The notes beneath the pieces are model-generated. The model was not told where the DNA came from. It saw only the letters and a list, made by a program, of their open reading frames with translations, and did no database searches. From DASXRU01 sp034665305 (GTDB lineage: Bacteria > Acidobacteriota > Blastocatellia > Pyrinomonadales > Pyrinomonadaceae): a DNA stretch of 64,000 bases. The position numbers and the translations under genes were made by a program. Within the stretch, counting starts at the first letter, position 1; the number at the start of each line of letters is the position of its first letter. The DNA lies in the NCBI GenBank assembly GCA_034665305.1, contig JAXDFZ010000008.1, forward strand, positions 186,001-250,000, in the 5' to 3' direction. Positions 49,509 through 58,661 of the stretch are shown piece after piece.

Positions 49509-49949
49509 ATGGAAACCTGGCGACCGACTCTCGATGAAGGAATGGCGTTCTTCCAACAGGACCGTTGGCAGGAAGCACTGGAGAAGTTTCTTGCGATCAG
49601 AGACCGGCTGGCGCCGCCGGGTGTGGATGTTCACATTTTTCTGTGCATGAAGAACCTGGGCCGGTGGGAGGGAATGATTCCTTACCTTGAGGCGACGGTT
49701 GCGCCGCCCAATGATCGGAACCCGGAGTTGTGGCGAATTTTGGGGCTGCTGTATTTGAACTACGAGCGCGATGTCGAGAAATCCTTCGCGGCGTGGAAGC
49801 GGGCCCTGGAGTTGGATCCGTCGATGGGAACGAAATACCAGGGATTACAGGTCGTCTATATGCATGACTCCATGATCGCGGCGGGGATGAAACCGAGGAT
49901 AGACTTCGTCGATCTGGCAACCGGGAACTTCAGCGTCGGATATGGTTAG
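49509..49949 (+). CDS. TPR-like hypothetical protein
   Basis: A 146-residue soluble protein made of helical pairs in the TPR pattern: EGMAFFQQDRWQEALEKFLA and LWRILGLLYLNYERDVEKSF followed by AAWKRALELDPSM. Such repeats mediate protein contacts; the partner is unknown. The ATG at 49509 follows GAAGAGAC. It may be co-transcribed with the epimerase-like gene upstream, although the MITE lies between them. Confidence 0.75.
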   Translation: METWRPTLDEGMAFFQQDRWQEALEKFLAIRDRLAPPGVDVHIFLCMKNLGRWEGMIPYLEATVAPPNDRNPELWRILGLLYLNYERDVEKSFAAWKRALELDPSMGTKYQGLQVVYMHDSMIAAGMKPRIDFVDLATGNFSVGYG

Positions 49950-49950
49950 A

Positions 49951-50074
49951 TTGCAGACTGCGGATTGCGGATTAAAGAAAAGCAGGGTGTAGTTGATCTC
50001 TTCGTTATGCGCAATCCGCACTCTGAAATCCTCATTCCGCAATCGACACGCCCGCTATTGCAGGCGGTGCTGAC
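49951..50074. repeat. GGATTGC-type inverted pair joined to a half MITE end
   Basis: The left arm, 49951-49975 (ATTGCAGACTGCGGATTGCG), and the right arm, 50010-50042 (GCAATCCGCACTCTGAAATC), flank a short core. To the right lies CGCCCGCTATTGCAGGCGGT (50049-50074), similar to the right terminal repeat of the 34499 and 49313 elements. The left terminal repeat is missing, so this looks like a truncated copy. It overlaps the 3' end of the methyltransferase gene. Confidence 0.7.
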
Positions 50075-51936
50075 TGGGCAAACTCCGGCAGCGCCTCAAA
50101 CACTTCCAGCGCATACTTCACATTATTAAAAGGAGCAGAGACCTGTACGCCCTGGATTAGCTCGCGCACTTCCAGCAAAGACTCGCGCGCGATTTGCAGG
50201 CCTTCGTCTCTGCCTGCTTCCTTGCTGATCGCGGACGCGGCCCGCATCCGTTCCATAATTGAAGGAGTCACGCGCACGCCCGGCACTTCATTGTGCAGGA
50301 ACTCCGCGTTGCGGAACGAAACGAGGGGCCAGATGCCGGCCACGATCGGAACGCGGACATGCTCGATCCGATCGAGAAACTCCCGCAACTGGTCTGTGTC
50401 GAAGACCGGTTGCGTGATCGCGTACTGCGCTCCGGCTTCAACCTTGTATTCGAACCGTTTGATCTCTTCGTCCAGGTTGATCGCACCCGGATTGACGCCG
50501 ACGCCAATGCAGAACGCCGTCGGCTCGCCGATCGGATTGTTTCCCAAGTCGAGCCCGTGGTTCAGTTTATTCACCATATTCGTCAGACCAATGGCGTCAA
50601 TGTCGAACACGGCAGTGGCGTCGGGATACGGGCCCATCTTCGGCGGGTCACCGGTTATCAGCAGCAAATTACGCAAACCGAGCGCGGCCGCGCCCAGCAA
50701 ATCCGACATCATTCCCAGCAGGTTGCGATCGCGGCAGCAGTAATGCAGGACCGCTTCAATGCCAATGTCACGTTCCACCAGCACGGCCGTGGCCATCGCG
50801 CTCATGCGCGACTGTGCGCGCGCGCCGTCCGGAATATTCACGCCATCGACGCCGGCGTCCTTTAACAGTCGAATTGCCTGGAGTGTCTTTACTGAGTCGC
50901 AGCCTTTCGGCGGGAGGACTTCCACCGAAGTAACGAATTCTCCGTTGGTGATCTTTCGCGACCAGGCAGAGCGATCTTCCGGCGGCACGACTTTGACATC
51001 GCCGGGAACCAGTTCATCAACATGAATCAAAGGGCCGCTCGCGCCGACTGAACGTTGCACCCGCGGCGAGGCGGCGCGCACCGCGTCGGCGATGAACTTG
51101 ATGTGGGCGGGCGTCGTGCCGCAACAGCCACCGATGAATTTCGCGCCGGCCTGGATAAATCGTTTGGCGAACTTGGACATGTACTCGGGGGAACACATGT
51201 AGAACTGCCGCCCCTGCACATCGCGCGGGAGTCCGGCGTTTGGCTGAGCGGCGAGTTTCTTCTTCGTTACCGCGCGCATTTTTTCCAGGCCACTCAAAAC
51301 GATTGCGGGGCCAACGCCGCAGTTCAAACCGATCACATCGGCGCCCCACTCATCAAGGCTGGCCGTAAATGATTCCGGCGTCGTGCCAAACGCAGTGTTG
51401 CCGTCCACCTGAATCGTCATCTGGGCGATGATCGGAAGGTCGCACAACTCGCGCACCGCGCGCAGGGCCTGCTGCATTTCAGTGACGTCGGAAAACGTTT
51501 CCAACACGAACAGATCGACGCCGCCTTCGAGCAGTGCTGAGGCTTGTTCTTTGAAAAGGTCTTTGGCTTCGTCGAAAGAGGTAGGGCCGTACGGTTCGAT
51601 GCGCAGGCCGAGTGGGCCAACCGCTCCGGCGATGTAACAGTCACTTGAAGCTTCGCGCGCCAAACGCGCGGCGGCGATATTGATCTCGCGCAAACTTCCT
51701 TCCAAACCATACTGCTGCAGCTTGGGCGCGGTGGCGCCAAAGGTATTCGTCTCCAGAATGTCCGCGCCGGCGCGACAATATTCGGAGTGCACTTCGCGCA
51801 CCAGATCGGGCGCGGTCAGATTCAGCTCGTCGTAAGAGCGGTTGATGTAGACACCCTTCGCGTACAGCATGGTGCCCATCGCGCCGTCGACAACGTAGAT
51901 GCCGTCGGAATCCAGGAGTTCTCTAAAGTTTTTCAT
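50032..51936 (-). CDS. Homocysteine S-methyltransferase / methylenetetrahydrofolate reductase fusion
   Basis: About 634 residues from ATG 51936; the longer frame adds repeat-encoded residues (ISDCRFRIAEWKT) and is rejected. The N-terminal domain (about 1-295) is a Zn-dependent homocysteine methyltransferase with C206 in GLNCGVGP and C271/C272 in GGCCGTTPAH. The C-terminal domain (about 320-620) is a MetF-type methylene-THF reductase barrel that binds FAD, with the ITGDPPKMGPYPDATAVFD block. This is the YitJ/BhmT-MetF arrangement that makes methyl-THF and passes the methyl group to homocysteine. The last residues PPAIAGVSIAE are repeat-derived. A SAM-II-like riboswitch in its leader suggests repression by SAM. 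Confidence 0.92.
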   Translation of the reverse strand: MKNFRELLDSDGIYVVDGAMGTMLYAKGVYINRSYDELNLTAPDLVREVHSEYCRAGADILETNTFGATAPKLQQYGLEGSLREINIAAARLAREASSDCYIAGAVGPLGLRIEPYGPTSFDEAKDLFKEQASALLEGGVDLFVLETFSDVTEMQQALRAVRELCDLPIIAQMTIQVDGNTAFGTTPESFTASLDEWGADVIGLNCGVGPAIVLSGLEKMRAVTKKKLAAQPNAGLPRDVQGRQFYMCSPEYMSKFAKRFIQAGAKFIGGCCGTTPAHIKFIADAVRAASPRVQRSVGASGPLIHVDELVPGDVKVVPPEDRSAWSRKITNGEFVTSVEVLPPKGCDSVKTLQAIRLLKDAGVDGVNIPDGARAQSRMSAMATAVLVERDIGIEAVLHYCCRDRNLLGMMSDLLGAAALGLRNLLLITGDPPKMGPYPDATAVFDIDAIGLTNMVNKLNHGLDLGNNPIGEPTAFCIGVGVNPGAINLDEEIKRFEYKVEAGAQYAITQPVFDTDQLREFLDRIEHVRVPIVAGIWPLVSFRNAEFLHNEVPGVRVTPSIMERMRAASAISKEAGRDEGLQIARESLLEVRELIQGVQVSAPFNNVKYALEVFEALPEFAQSAPPAIAGVSIAE

Positions 51937-52011
51937 GGTCTCGATGCGGCAGGGCCGCCAACGCGCCGTCGTCTTCCATTCCGCAATCCGAAATCTGCAA
52001 TCCGAAATGCA

Positions 52012-52043
52012 GAAGTCCCGCGCCAAACAACGCGGGACTTCTT
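52012..52043 (-). other. Long hairpin in the methyltransferase leader
   Basis: GAAGTCCCGCG pairs with CGCGGGACTTC around an 8-10 nt loop, between the riboswitch-like region and the start codon. There is no T-run in the minus-strand sense, so a pausing or regulatory hairpin fits better than a classic terminator. In the plus sense it is followed by a few T residues. Confidence 0.55.
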
Positions 52044-52082
52044 TGAAACTCAGAAGTTGCTGGAGTCTTTCTCGAGACTCGC

Positions 52083-52137
52083 CGATGCTGTTTAGCGGAT
52101 TGTTTTTCGTGGCCGCAAGTCGCCTTAACTCACCACG
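52083..52137 (-). promoter_or_regulatory. Probable SAM-II riboswitch
   Basis: The minus strand reads CGTGGTGAGTTAAGGCGACT then TGCGGCCACG, then an A-rich linker and CCGCTAAA. P1 (CGTGG/CCACG, 52137-52133 with 52112-52108) is formed, and GCGG next to it can pair with CCGC (52098-52095) to form the pseudoknot. The A-rich linker and GCTAAA end are those of the SAM-II (SAM-alpha) aptamer. It begins just after the predicted transcription start and precedes a methionine-cycle gene, which fits its known role. A covariance-model search would settle it. Confidence 0.82.
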
Positions 52138-52150
52138 TTTTTCAAGGGCG

Positions 52151-52180
52151 GTTATACGTCTGACGGGAGGTTACTGTCAA
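52151..52180 (-). promoter_or_regulatory. Sigma70-type promoter for the methyltransferase gene
   Basis: TTGACA (52180-52175), 18-bp spacer, TATAAC (52156-52151) on the minus strand. The expected start of transcription, near 52144, lies only a few bases before the SAM-II-like aptamer. Confidence 0.75.
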
Positions 52181-52302
52181 GCAAGCCCTATGTCGGGGCT
52201 CCTCCTCTTTTGGTTTTCACGTACGCTCACACCGTGGCTTCCACCCGGTGGCTATTGAAGCTCACCAATCCGAACCATTGAAACGGTGATTATCTAGTTG
52301 AC

Positions 52303-52860
52303 TCACCTACTGCCTTTGGGGCGGTGCTCTCCCTCTTTAGAAAAACGGTCATAGACAGTCGTACTGAACGTTTGCGAGTATTCGATTCCGCTAGCAGGAT
52401 TTGTGTAAGTTACCTGGATAGCAACTTCAACATCAACGACCTTATCTCGGCAAGGTGACGTCAGAGTTATTTCTAGTCCCAGAGCGATTTCCGTGCCCGG
52501 AAGAATTTCCAATCCCTCGGGTGTGGTGGCCGCCTTGTCCGAATGTACTTCGCAACCCTTCACAATGGATTTCGTTCTTTCAGACAATTTTGCATTGGCT
52601 ACATTCTTCGACACTAGAGCCTGGGTTCTTCCGTCGTTTCTTATATTCAGCCAGAGCCAGGATTTTGCGGAGGTCGCTGGATCTTCCTTTCCAGCTACTG
52701 TCGCCGTGGCGGCTTGAGTCGATGAAAGTGCCAAAAACGGGCGATTTACTTCCTCATTAATAATCCTGCTTCGGTGTGCTTCAAACCAACTCAAAGTGCT
52801 GGCCGCTATAGCTATGACGCTAAGAACGAGCGCAATCCATTTAGGGGATTCCGAGGACAT
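52303..52860 (-). CDS. Membrane-anchored hypothetical protein
   Basis: A 185-residue protein with one N-terminal helix (about 8-26, ALVLSVIAIAASTLSWF) and a polar, probably periplasmic body that is beta-rich, with a Cys pair near 103 and 137 (GCEV, SPCRD). It has no known motif. It stands alone upstream of the riboswitch-regulated gene, separated by the promoter region, and appears to have its own transcription. Confidence 0.65.
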   Translation of the reverse strand: MSSESPKWIALVLSVIAIAASTLSWFEAHRSRIINEEVNRPFLALSSTQAATATVAGKEDPATSAKSWLWLNIRNDGRTQALVSKNVANAKLSERTKSIVKGCEVHSDKAATTPEGLEILPGTEIALGLEITLTSPCRDKVVDVEVAIQVTYTNPASGIEYSQTFSTTVYDRFSKEGEHRPKGSR

Positions 52861-53080
52861 GGCCCAAGCTTACTACTACCGGCCGAACGAGAGTAGCTTT
52901 TCCGGTTCGAATTGTAGCCCGCAAGGCTACGCCGAGTATTTCCAGGAATGAAACCAGAGCGCGTCAACAGTAATGAGAATTGCGAACGATCGGTTCAACG
53001 CCAGAATTCAGTTAGAGATAAGAAAGCTATCGTGCGTGACACTGGCCAGCCCATCTTTAAAGCAGCGCGGTTACAGCCCG

Positions 53081-53276
53081 CGCTCGGCACTGGTGCAGTT
53101 TGGGAAGGAGGTCAGTACGCGGTAGCGGGCGGTCCGTGCATTTCCACTCGATTGAGTTTGGATTAATTTGCGACCAAGTCCGATTTTGGCGTTGAATGAT
53201 CGCGTGGGGCGTTCCGAAACCACCCGCTGCCGCGTGGTGGTCTGACCTCGCTCCCAACTGCACCAGTGCCCGGCGC
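53081..53276. repeat. MITE-like inverted repeat element, about 196 bp
   Basis: The left arm, 53081-53133 (CGCTCGGCACTGGTGCAGTT and onward), and the right arm, 53217-53275 (ACTGCACCAGTGCCCGGCGC at its end), are imperfect inverted repeats of about 55 bp. Inside the arms the text GGTAGCGGGCGGT and CTGCCGCGTGGTGGTCTGAC is related to the ends of the 34499 and 49313 elements. It takes up much of the 527-bp gap 52861-53387. The rest of that gap holds no recognised gene. Confidence 0.82.
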
Positions 53277-53387
53277 TCAATTCCCTTGACAGAACCAGTG
53301 GATCTTTGGCTGAATGCGGGCAACGACCCAAAAGCTTTCCCCGTCAGACAACTGAATAATTGGAACTCAGATAAGGAGCGCGAAGCT

Positions 53388-55019
53388 ATGGCAGTTGCCA
53401 ACACGACCCGCGACGCCGCGGGTGTCCACGACCTGCAGAAGCATCCAAAGGGACTTTACGTACTCTTTGGTACCGAGATGTGGGAGCGCTTCAGCTTCTA
53501 CTCGATGCTGGCACTCTTCACTCTTTACCTGCGCAATCCGGATCAGGGTTTCGGTTGGACCGCGGCGGAAGCAACGACGCTTTACTCGACCTATTTGTTC
53601 TTCGTTTATTTCAGCCCGCTGGTGGGCGGCTTTCTTGCTGACTGGAAAATCGGTTATCGCCGCGCGGTAATGATCGGCGGCGTGTTCTTCATGGCGGGGC
53701 ACGGTTTGCTCTCGTTCCGTTCGCTGCCTGCGGTCTATGCGGCATTGACCTGCCTGGTAATCGGCAACGGCTTCTTCAAGCCTAACGTGTCGACGATGGT
53801 CGGTAACCTCTACCCGGAGGGAAGCCACCTCAAAGATCGCGCCTACAACATTTTCTACATGGGCATTAACGTCGGCGCCGCCAGCGCGCCGATCGTGATG
53901 GAGATCGTCAAAACCAAGTGGGGTTATCACCCTGCGTTTGCGGTAGCCGCCTTCGGTATGTTGATTTCCGTGGGCATCCTCTGGAAGTTCAAGAATCATG
54001 TCGAACGCCCGAAAGGCGCCATGCTTGATCAGCCGATTGGAGATGTGGCCCCTGTAACCTCCGACGCACCGCCCCAGGGTGTAAGCCGGCAAGGCAAGGG
54101 AGCCGAAGGCGATGCGCATAGCAAACGCGCCGGGTTGATGGATGCGGTGCCTGAGTCGAAACGTATCATGGCGCTGATCGTGATCTTCATAATTGTGATC
54201 GTCTTCTGGATGGTTTTTCATCAGAACGGCTCGACGCTCACCTACTGGGCGGACGACAACACGGCGTGGGACGTTTCCGGAACCATTGCGAACGCGATCA
54301 ATCCGATTTGGATTATTGTGCTCACTTTCCCTCTGGTTTGGTTTTGGAAGTGGCTGGACCAGCGCGGAATGGAACCATCCACGCCGACCAAGATGGCGAT
54401 TGGAATGTTCCTGACCGCACTTTCCTTTTACATCCTTTTCGCGGCGGCGCGGGCCGGCGAGTCTTATGTGCCGCCAACCGACGCCTATGCGACTGGAAGC
54501 TACCGAATCACAGAACGTGCTGTGGGTTTCCTGAAAGCCGACGGACTTCCAGAAGATGTGTTAGCGAAGCTGCAAACTCATGAGATCCTGGGCAAAAAGT
54601 TTGCGACGGACAAAGAGAAAGGATCGGGTGAGGCGCAGTTCACAGCCGCGCTGAACACGGCACTGGGACCTCAGGCGATGCAATACCGCCAGGCATTGAT
54701 GCAGCGCTCCTTTATCTTCAAGGTCTCGCCGATGTGGCTGATACTCGCTTACATGGTGATCTCTTTAGGTGAACTAATGCTCTCGCCCATGGGCCTGTCG
54801 CTGGTGTCGAAGGTTGCGCCCATCAGGGTGCGAGGCCTGATGATGGGAGGCTGGTTCGTGGCCACCGCGATGGGCAACAAGCTGACCATGATTGGAGTCT
54901 TCTGGGAACGCTGGATGCAGTCGAGCTTCTTCGTAGTATTAGGCACGATGGCACTAATCATGGCTTTTGTACTGCTGATCCTGTTACGGCCGTTGAAGAA
55001 AGCGATGCCGGGCGTTTGA
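53388..55019 (+). CDS. POT family proton-dependent oligopeptide transporter
   Basis: An MFS transporter that takes up di- and tripeptides with protons; 543 residues, about 12-14 helices. The ATG at 53388 follows AAGGAG; the longer frame to 53196 begins inside the MITE and is rejected. The family motif ExxERFxxY (EMWERFSFY) lies near residue 29, PTR2 signatures GGFLADWKIGYRRAVMIGG and FYMGINVGAASAP follow, and a loop with Gly/Gln/Lys-rich sequence is present near residue 230. The C-terminus ends at LLRPLKKAMPGV. Peptides from the neighbouring DPP-IV-like peptidase would be logical substrates; that link is inference. Confidence 0.93.
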   Translation: MAVANTTRDAAGVHDLQKHPKGLYVLFGTEMWERFSFYSMLALFTLYLRNPDQGFGWTAAEATTLYSTYLFFVYFSPLVGGFLADWKIGYRRAVMIGGVFFMAGHGLLSFRSLPAVYAALTCLVIGNGFFKPNVSTMVGNLYPEGSHLKDRAYNIFYMGINVGAASAPIVMEIVKTKWGYHPAFAVAAFGMLISVGILWKFKNHVERPKGAMLDQPIGDVAPVTSDAPPQGVSRQGKGAEGDAHSKRAGLMDAVPESKRIMALIVIFIIVIVFWMVFHQNGSTLTYWADDNTAWDVSGTIANAINPIWIIVLTFPLVWFWKWLDQRGMEPSTPTKMAIGMFLTALSFYILFAAARAGESYVPPTDAYATGSYRITERAVGFLKADGLPEDVLAKLQTHEILGKKFATDKEKGSGEAQFTAALNTALGPQAMQYRQALMQRSFIFKVSPMWLILAYMVISLGELMLSPMGLSLVSKVAPIRVRGLMMGGWFVATAMGNKLTMIGVFWERWMQSSFFVVLGTMALIMAFVLLILLRPLKKAMPGV

Positions 55020-55023
55020 AATG

Positions 55024-55092
55024 TTGGGGCGTCCCTTTCGTGGGCGCCCCATTTTTCTTAATAAGAGGGCGCCCAGGGAGGGACGCCCCTAC
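55024..55092. repeat. Paired REP-like palindrome, family 1 copy 3
   Basis: The left unit TTGGGGCGTCCCTTTCGTGG (55024-55050) and the inverted right unit (55065-55092, GGGCGCCCAGGGAGGGACGC) enclose ATTTTTCTTAATAAGA. The left hairpin plus ATTTTTCTT is a probable intrinsic terminator for the transporter gene; it begins 5 nt after the stop codon. Confidence 0.78.
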
Positions 55093-55179
55093 AGTTTTCG
55101 GGATAGAGCCCTGTCATAGACATCATCTGAACTGTCCCCGACTAAACCAACAATCCAAGATCAGATCAGGAGATTCCGC

Positions 55180-57387
55180 TTGAAGAATCCAAGAAGCATT
55201 TTGTTTGCACTCATCGCATTGTTTGTTTTCAGTGGGCCGATCCTGGCCCAGCAAAAAACGCTGACCCTGGATGACGTCTTCGATCCGGTAAAGAAGGTCA
55301 ATTTTGGCGGCACGCCCGCGAACGTTCGCTGGCTCAAAGACGGCAAGCACTATCTGCTGGTCAACGAGGCCTCCAAGAAAGACCTGCCGCGATTACAAAA
55401 GGTTAACGCGTTGACCGGTGCGGCCACACCGTTCTTCAACGCTGCAAAAATGGAAGCGGCTTTCGCTGCGCTCGCGGGATTTTCCGCAGCGGACGCAAGG
55501 CAACTCGCCAACCGCGGCAATTATGATTTCAACCCGTCCGAAACCGCGGTGTTGATTAACTTCGCCAACGATCTTTTTTATTACGAACTCGGCAGCGACA
55601 AGGCACTGCGCGTCACCAACGGCCCCGAGGAAGAAGTCGGAGAAACCTTCAGCCCCAACGGCCGCATGATTGGTTTCGTGCGCGCCAACGATATGTACGT
55701 GTTCGACCTGGTTTCGCAGGAGGAACGACGTCTGACCCGGGATGGCGCGCCAAAGATTCTCAACGGCCGCCTCGATTGGGTTTATCAGGAAGAACTGTAC
55801 GGCCGGGGAAACTTCGAAGCGTACTGGTGGAGCCCGGACTCGACGATGCTCGCCTATCTGAGGCTCGACGAGAATCCGGTGCGTGACTTCGTCGTCGTCG
55901 ATCACATCCCTTATGCACAGAATGTTGAGATCACTCCCTATCCCAGGGCGGGAGATCCCAATCCGGTGGTCCAACTCGGTGTGATCAACGCTTCGGGTGG
56001 CGCAACTCGTTGGGTGGACACTTTCAAATACCAACCGAGCGATTTCTTGATCGTCCGGGTCGCGTGGACGCCGGACGGAAAGAAAGTTGTCTACCAGGCG
56101 CAGAACCGCGAACAAACTTTTCTGGACTTAAACTTTGCTGACCCTAAAGATGGCAAGTCCACCACCATCGTGCACGAAACCTCCAAAGCCTGGGTCGGCA
56201 TCAACGACAACCCTAACTTTCTCAAAGACGGTTCGTTTCTTTGGCAAAGTGAGCGTAATGGCTGGAACCACTTCTATCACTACAGCGCGGACGGAAAACT
56301 GCTAAAGCAAATCACCGACGGCCAGTGGGAAGTCGCGTCGTTCGAAGGACTGGATGAAGACAAAGGGATTTTTTACTTCACGGGCACCGAACACAGTCAC
56401 ATTGCGCCGCAGACCTACCGGGTAAAGCTCGACGGCACCGGACTCACACGAATCACAACCGGTGAAGGCACACACCGCGTCGCCATAAGTTCGAACTCCG
56501 ATTTCTTTATCGACAATTGGAACGATTTGAACACGCCGACGCAGACGCGTCTGTATCAAATCGACGGCAAGCTCGTGCGTGTCATTAACGAGAACAAGGT
56601 CGATGCGTTGAAGCAGTACAAACTCGGCAGCGCGGAGTTGCTGCAAGTGAAAACGCGGGATGGTTTTCTCATGGAAGCGGTGATGATCAAACCGCCCGAT
56701 TTCGATCCGGCGAAAAAATATCCCGTGCTGGAGTTTACCTACAGCGGACCGCACGCCCCGCAGGTAAAAAACAGTTGGGGTGCGACGACGTACATGTGGC
56801 ATCAGTTCATGGCGTCGAAAGGTTACATCATCTGGATTTGCGACAACCGCACCGCCAGCGGCAAAGGCCTGGAGGCAACGTGGCCCGTCTATCGAAACTT
56901 TGGCGAGCTCGAGTTGCGTGATTTGGAAGACGGCGTCGCCTGGTTGAAGACCCAGCCATACGTCGACGGCGATCGCATTGGCATCATGGGCTGGAGCTAC
57001 GGCGGTTTCATGACCAGCTACGCCTTGACGCACAGCAAGAGTTTCAAGATCGGCATCGCCGGCGGCACAGTTGCTGATTGGCGCGACTATGACACGATCT
57101 ACACGGAGCGTTTCATGGGCACGCCGCAGAACAATCCTGAAGGCTATAAGAAAAGTTCACCCGTCTTTGCGGCGAAAGACCTGCACGGAAAACTACTGCT
57201 GATCCACGGCGCGATTGACGACAACGTGCACATGCAAAACACGATGCAGTTTGCCTACGAACTGCAGAAAGCCGGCAAGCAGTTTGAGTTGATGCTCTAC
57301 CCGAAGTCGCGCCACGGCGTCACCGATCCCCTGTTGGTGAAACACATGCGGCAAATGATGGCGGATTTTATCTTGGCGAATTTATGA
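55180..57387 (+). CDS. Secreted DPP-IV-like prolyl oligopeptidase family (S9) peptidase
   Basis: A 735-residue exported serine peptidase that would release dipeptides from peptide N-termini. The TTG start at 55180 follows AGGAG, giving a signal peptide (ILFALIALFVFSGPILAQ). An eight-bladed-like propeller domain (about 45-490) precedes the alpha/beta hydrolase. The active Ser lies in GWSYGG near residue 606, Asp in HGAIDDNVHM near 680, His in SRHGV near 711. The order and spacing are those of S9B/S9C dipeptidyl peptidases. It follows the peptide transporter, so the two could form a scavenging route, but no shared promoter is seen. Confidence 0.92.
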   Translation: MKNPRSILFALIALFVFSGPILAQQKTLTLDDVFDPVKKVNFGGTPANVRWLKDGKHYLLVNEASKKDLPRLQKVNALTGAATPFFNAAKMEAAFAALAGFSAADARQLANRGNYDFNPSETAVLINFANDLFYYELGSDKALRVTNGPEEEVGETFSPNGRMIGFVRANDMYVFDLVSQEERRLTRDGAPKILNGRLDWVYQEELYGRGNFEAYWWSPDSTMLAYLRLDENPVRDFVVVDHIPYAQNVEITPYPRAGDPNPVVQLGVINASGGATRWVDTFKYQPSDFLIVRVAWTPDGKKVVYQAQNREQTFLDLNFADPKDGKSTTIVHETSKAWVGINDNPNFLKDGSFLWQSERNGWNHFYHYSADGKLLKQITDGQWEVASFEGLDEDKGIFYFTGTEHSHIAPQTYRVKLDGTGLTRITTGEGTHRVAISSNSDFFIDNWNDLNTPTQTRLYQIDGKLVRVINENKVDALKQYKLGSAELLQVKTRDGFLMEAVMIKPPDFDPAKKYPVLEFTYSGPHAPQVKNSWGATTYMWHQFMASKGYIIWICDNRTASGKGLEATWPVYRNFGELELRDLEDGVAWLKTQPYVDGDRIGIMGWSYGGFMTSYALTHSKSFKIGIAGGTVADWRDYDTIYTERFMGTPQNNPEGYKKSSPVFAAKDLHGKLLLIHGAIDDNVHMQNTMQFAYELQKAGKQFELMLYPKSRHGVTDPLLVKHMRQMMADFILANL

Positions 57388-57491
57388 GAATCTTCAGATT
57401 ACGCTGATTACGCAGAAAGGAACCTGACAACAACGGACTGACTGCCTTTAATCTTCTATTGGTAAGTCTGTGAAATCTGCGGAATCTGCGA

Positions 57492-58322
57492 TCACCTTCG
57501 CTGGCACTTCGAGCAGTAATAAGTCGAGCGCCCGCCCTGGACCACGCGGCGGATTTTTGTGCCGCAGTTGACGCAGGGTTCGCCGTCGCGTTCATACACT
57601 CGCCGGAATCTCTCTGAAGTTCCGATATAGGAACTGCTCTCTTCATTAAGATCGATACTCAAGGTCGAGCCGCCGGCGATAGCGGCGCGTAACGTTTCCT
57701 TGATCGCTTCGTGTAAACGTTCGGCACGCTTGCTGCCAATTTCGGATGCGGGCGTCAGCGGATTGATGCGCGCCAGAAAGAGCGCTTCGCTGGCGTAGAT
57801 ATTTCCTAAACCCAATACTTTGGTTTGATCGAGCAGCAGTTGCTTGAGGCCGCGGCGCGAGCGCGCAAGCGTTTCCCGTAGGTAGTTCAAATTGAAATGT
57901 TTGCCCAGCGGTTCCGGGGCCAGAGAACTCAGTTGTGGCAGATCCTCCAAATCAGCAGCGGCTACGATTAGCAGTCTGCCAAATTGACGCTGATCACAAA
58001 AGACCAGGCGCCGTTCGTCGTCTAGATAGAAAATCGCGTGAGCGTGTTGGGGCAGGGAAGATTCGACGGGAAGGGAAACAAACTTTCCGGTCATGCGCAG
58101 ATGGACGGCCAAAACTTGCGCTGAGTCGAGTTCGATCAGAATGTACTTTCCACGACGACGAACTCGTTCAATACGAGAGCCACGCAGACGCTTCGCGAAC
58201 AAGCGCGGCGAAAGTCCGACCGCCAATCTTGGCAGTCGTAACTCAGCGGCGACAATGCGCCGGCCCGTGACGGCGCGGCGCAAAGCGCGCACGACATGTT
58301 CGACTTCAGGAAGCTCCGGCAT
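57492..58322 (-). CDS. mutM: Formamidopyrimidine-DNA glycosylase
   Basis: A DNA repair enzyme that removes 8-oxoguanine and cuts the DNA; 276 residues. The catalytic N-terminal Pro (after Met1, MPELPEVE) and Glu are intact, Lys in RRRGKYILIEL near 58 is the expected phosphate-binding residue, LGLGNIYASEALF contains the conserved Asn-Tyr segment, and the C-terminal zinc finger CVNC..CSKC is complete. The start is ATG at 58322. It stands in a small cluster with the DUF3309 miniprotein upstream on the same strand. Confidence 0.96.
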   Translation of the reverse strand: MPELPEVEHVVRALRRAVTGRRIVAAELRLPRLAVGLSPRLFAKRLRGSRIERVRRRGKYILIELDSAQVLAVHLRMTGKFVSLPVESSLPQHAHAIFYLDDERRLVFCDQRQFGRLLIVAAADLEDLPQLSSLAPEPLGKHFNLNYLRETLARSRRGLKQLLLDQTKVLGLGNIYASEALFLARINPLTPASEIGSKRAERLHEAIKETLRAAIAGGSTLSIDLNEESSSYIGTSERFRRVYERDGEPCVNCGTKIRRVVQGGRSTYYCSKCQRR

Positions 58323-58373
58323 GTCAACGCAAACCGTTAGGTCGCAGTCGCAAACTAACAGTTTGCGCCACGC

Positions 58374-58526
58374 CTAGATGATCTTCATCAGCACCAGGAT
58401 CAGGACGATTATCAGAATCAATCCCAGCCCACCGCTGGGACCATAGCCCCATCCGCGACTATGCGGCCACGATGGAATTGCTCCCAACAAAAGCAGCACC
58501 AGAATAATGATAAGTATCAGTCCCAT
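58374..58526 (-). CDS. DUF3309-like small membrane protein
   Basis: A 50-residue protein that begins MGLILIIILVLLLLGAIPSW and continues with PHSRGWGYGPSGGLGLILII, then a second hydrophobic helix. The HSRxWGYGPSGG core between two helices is the DUF3309 pattern. The ATG at 58526 follows GGGAGG. These miniproteins have no assigned function; two membrane helices with a Trp/Gly turn suggest an inner-membrane hairpin. Confidence 0.88.
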   Translation of the reverse strand: MGLILIIILVLLLLGAIPSWPHSRGWGYGPSGGLGLILIIVLILVLMKII

Positions 58527-58661
58527 GACAGACCTCCCTGTGAAACGCAGGCAAACGCTTGCCTACTATTCGTTTTGAAGTAAATTCTGCGGGGGATTTG
58601 CGGTGAGATTATGCGCGCAGGTCAAAACTGTCAATGACTTTTTTGGGCATCTTCAAAAACA

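Noticed and set aside
52890..52935. GGTTCGAATTGTAGCC resembling a tRNA T-loop
   Set aside because: No acceptor stem, anticodon arm or CCA could be built around it.
55393..56115. 240-codon minus-strand frame inside the DPP-IV-like gene
   Set aside because: Antisense shadow in a conserved catalytic protein gene.
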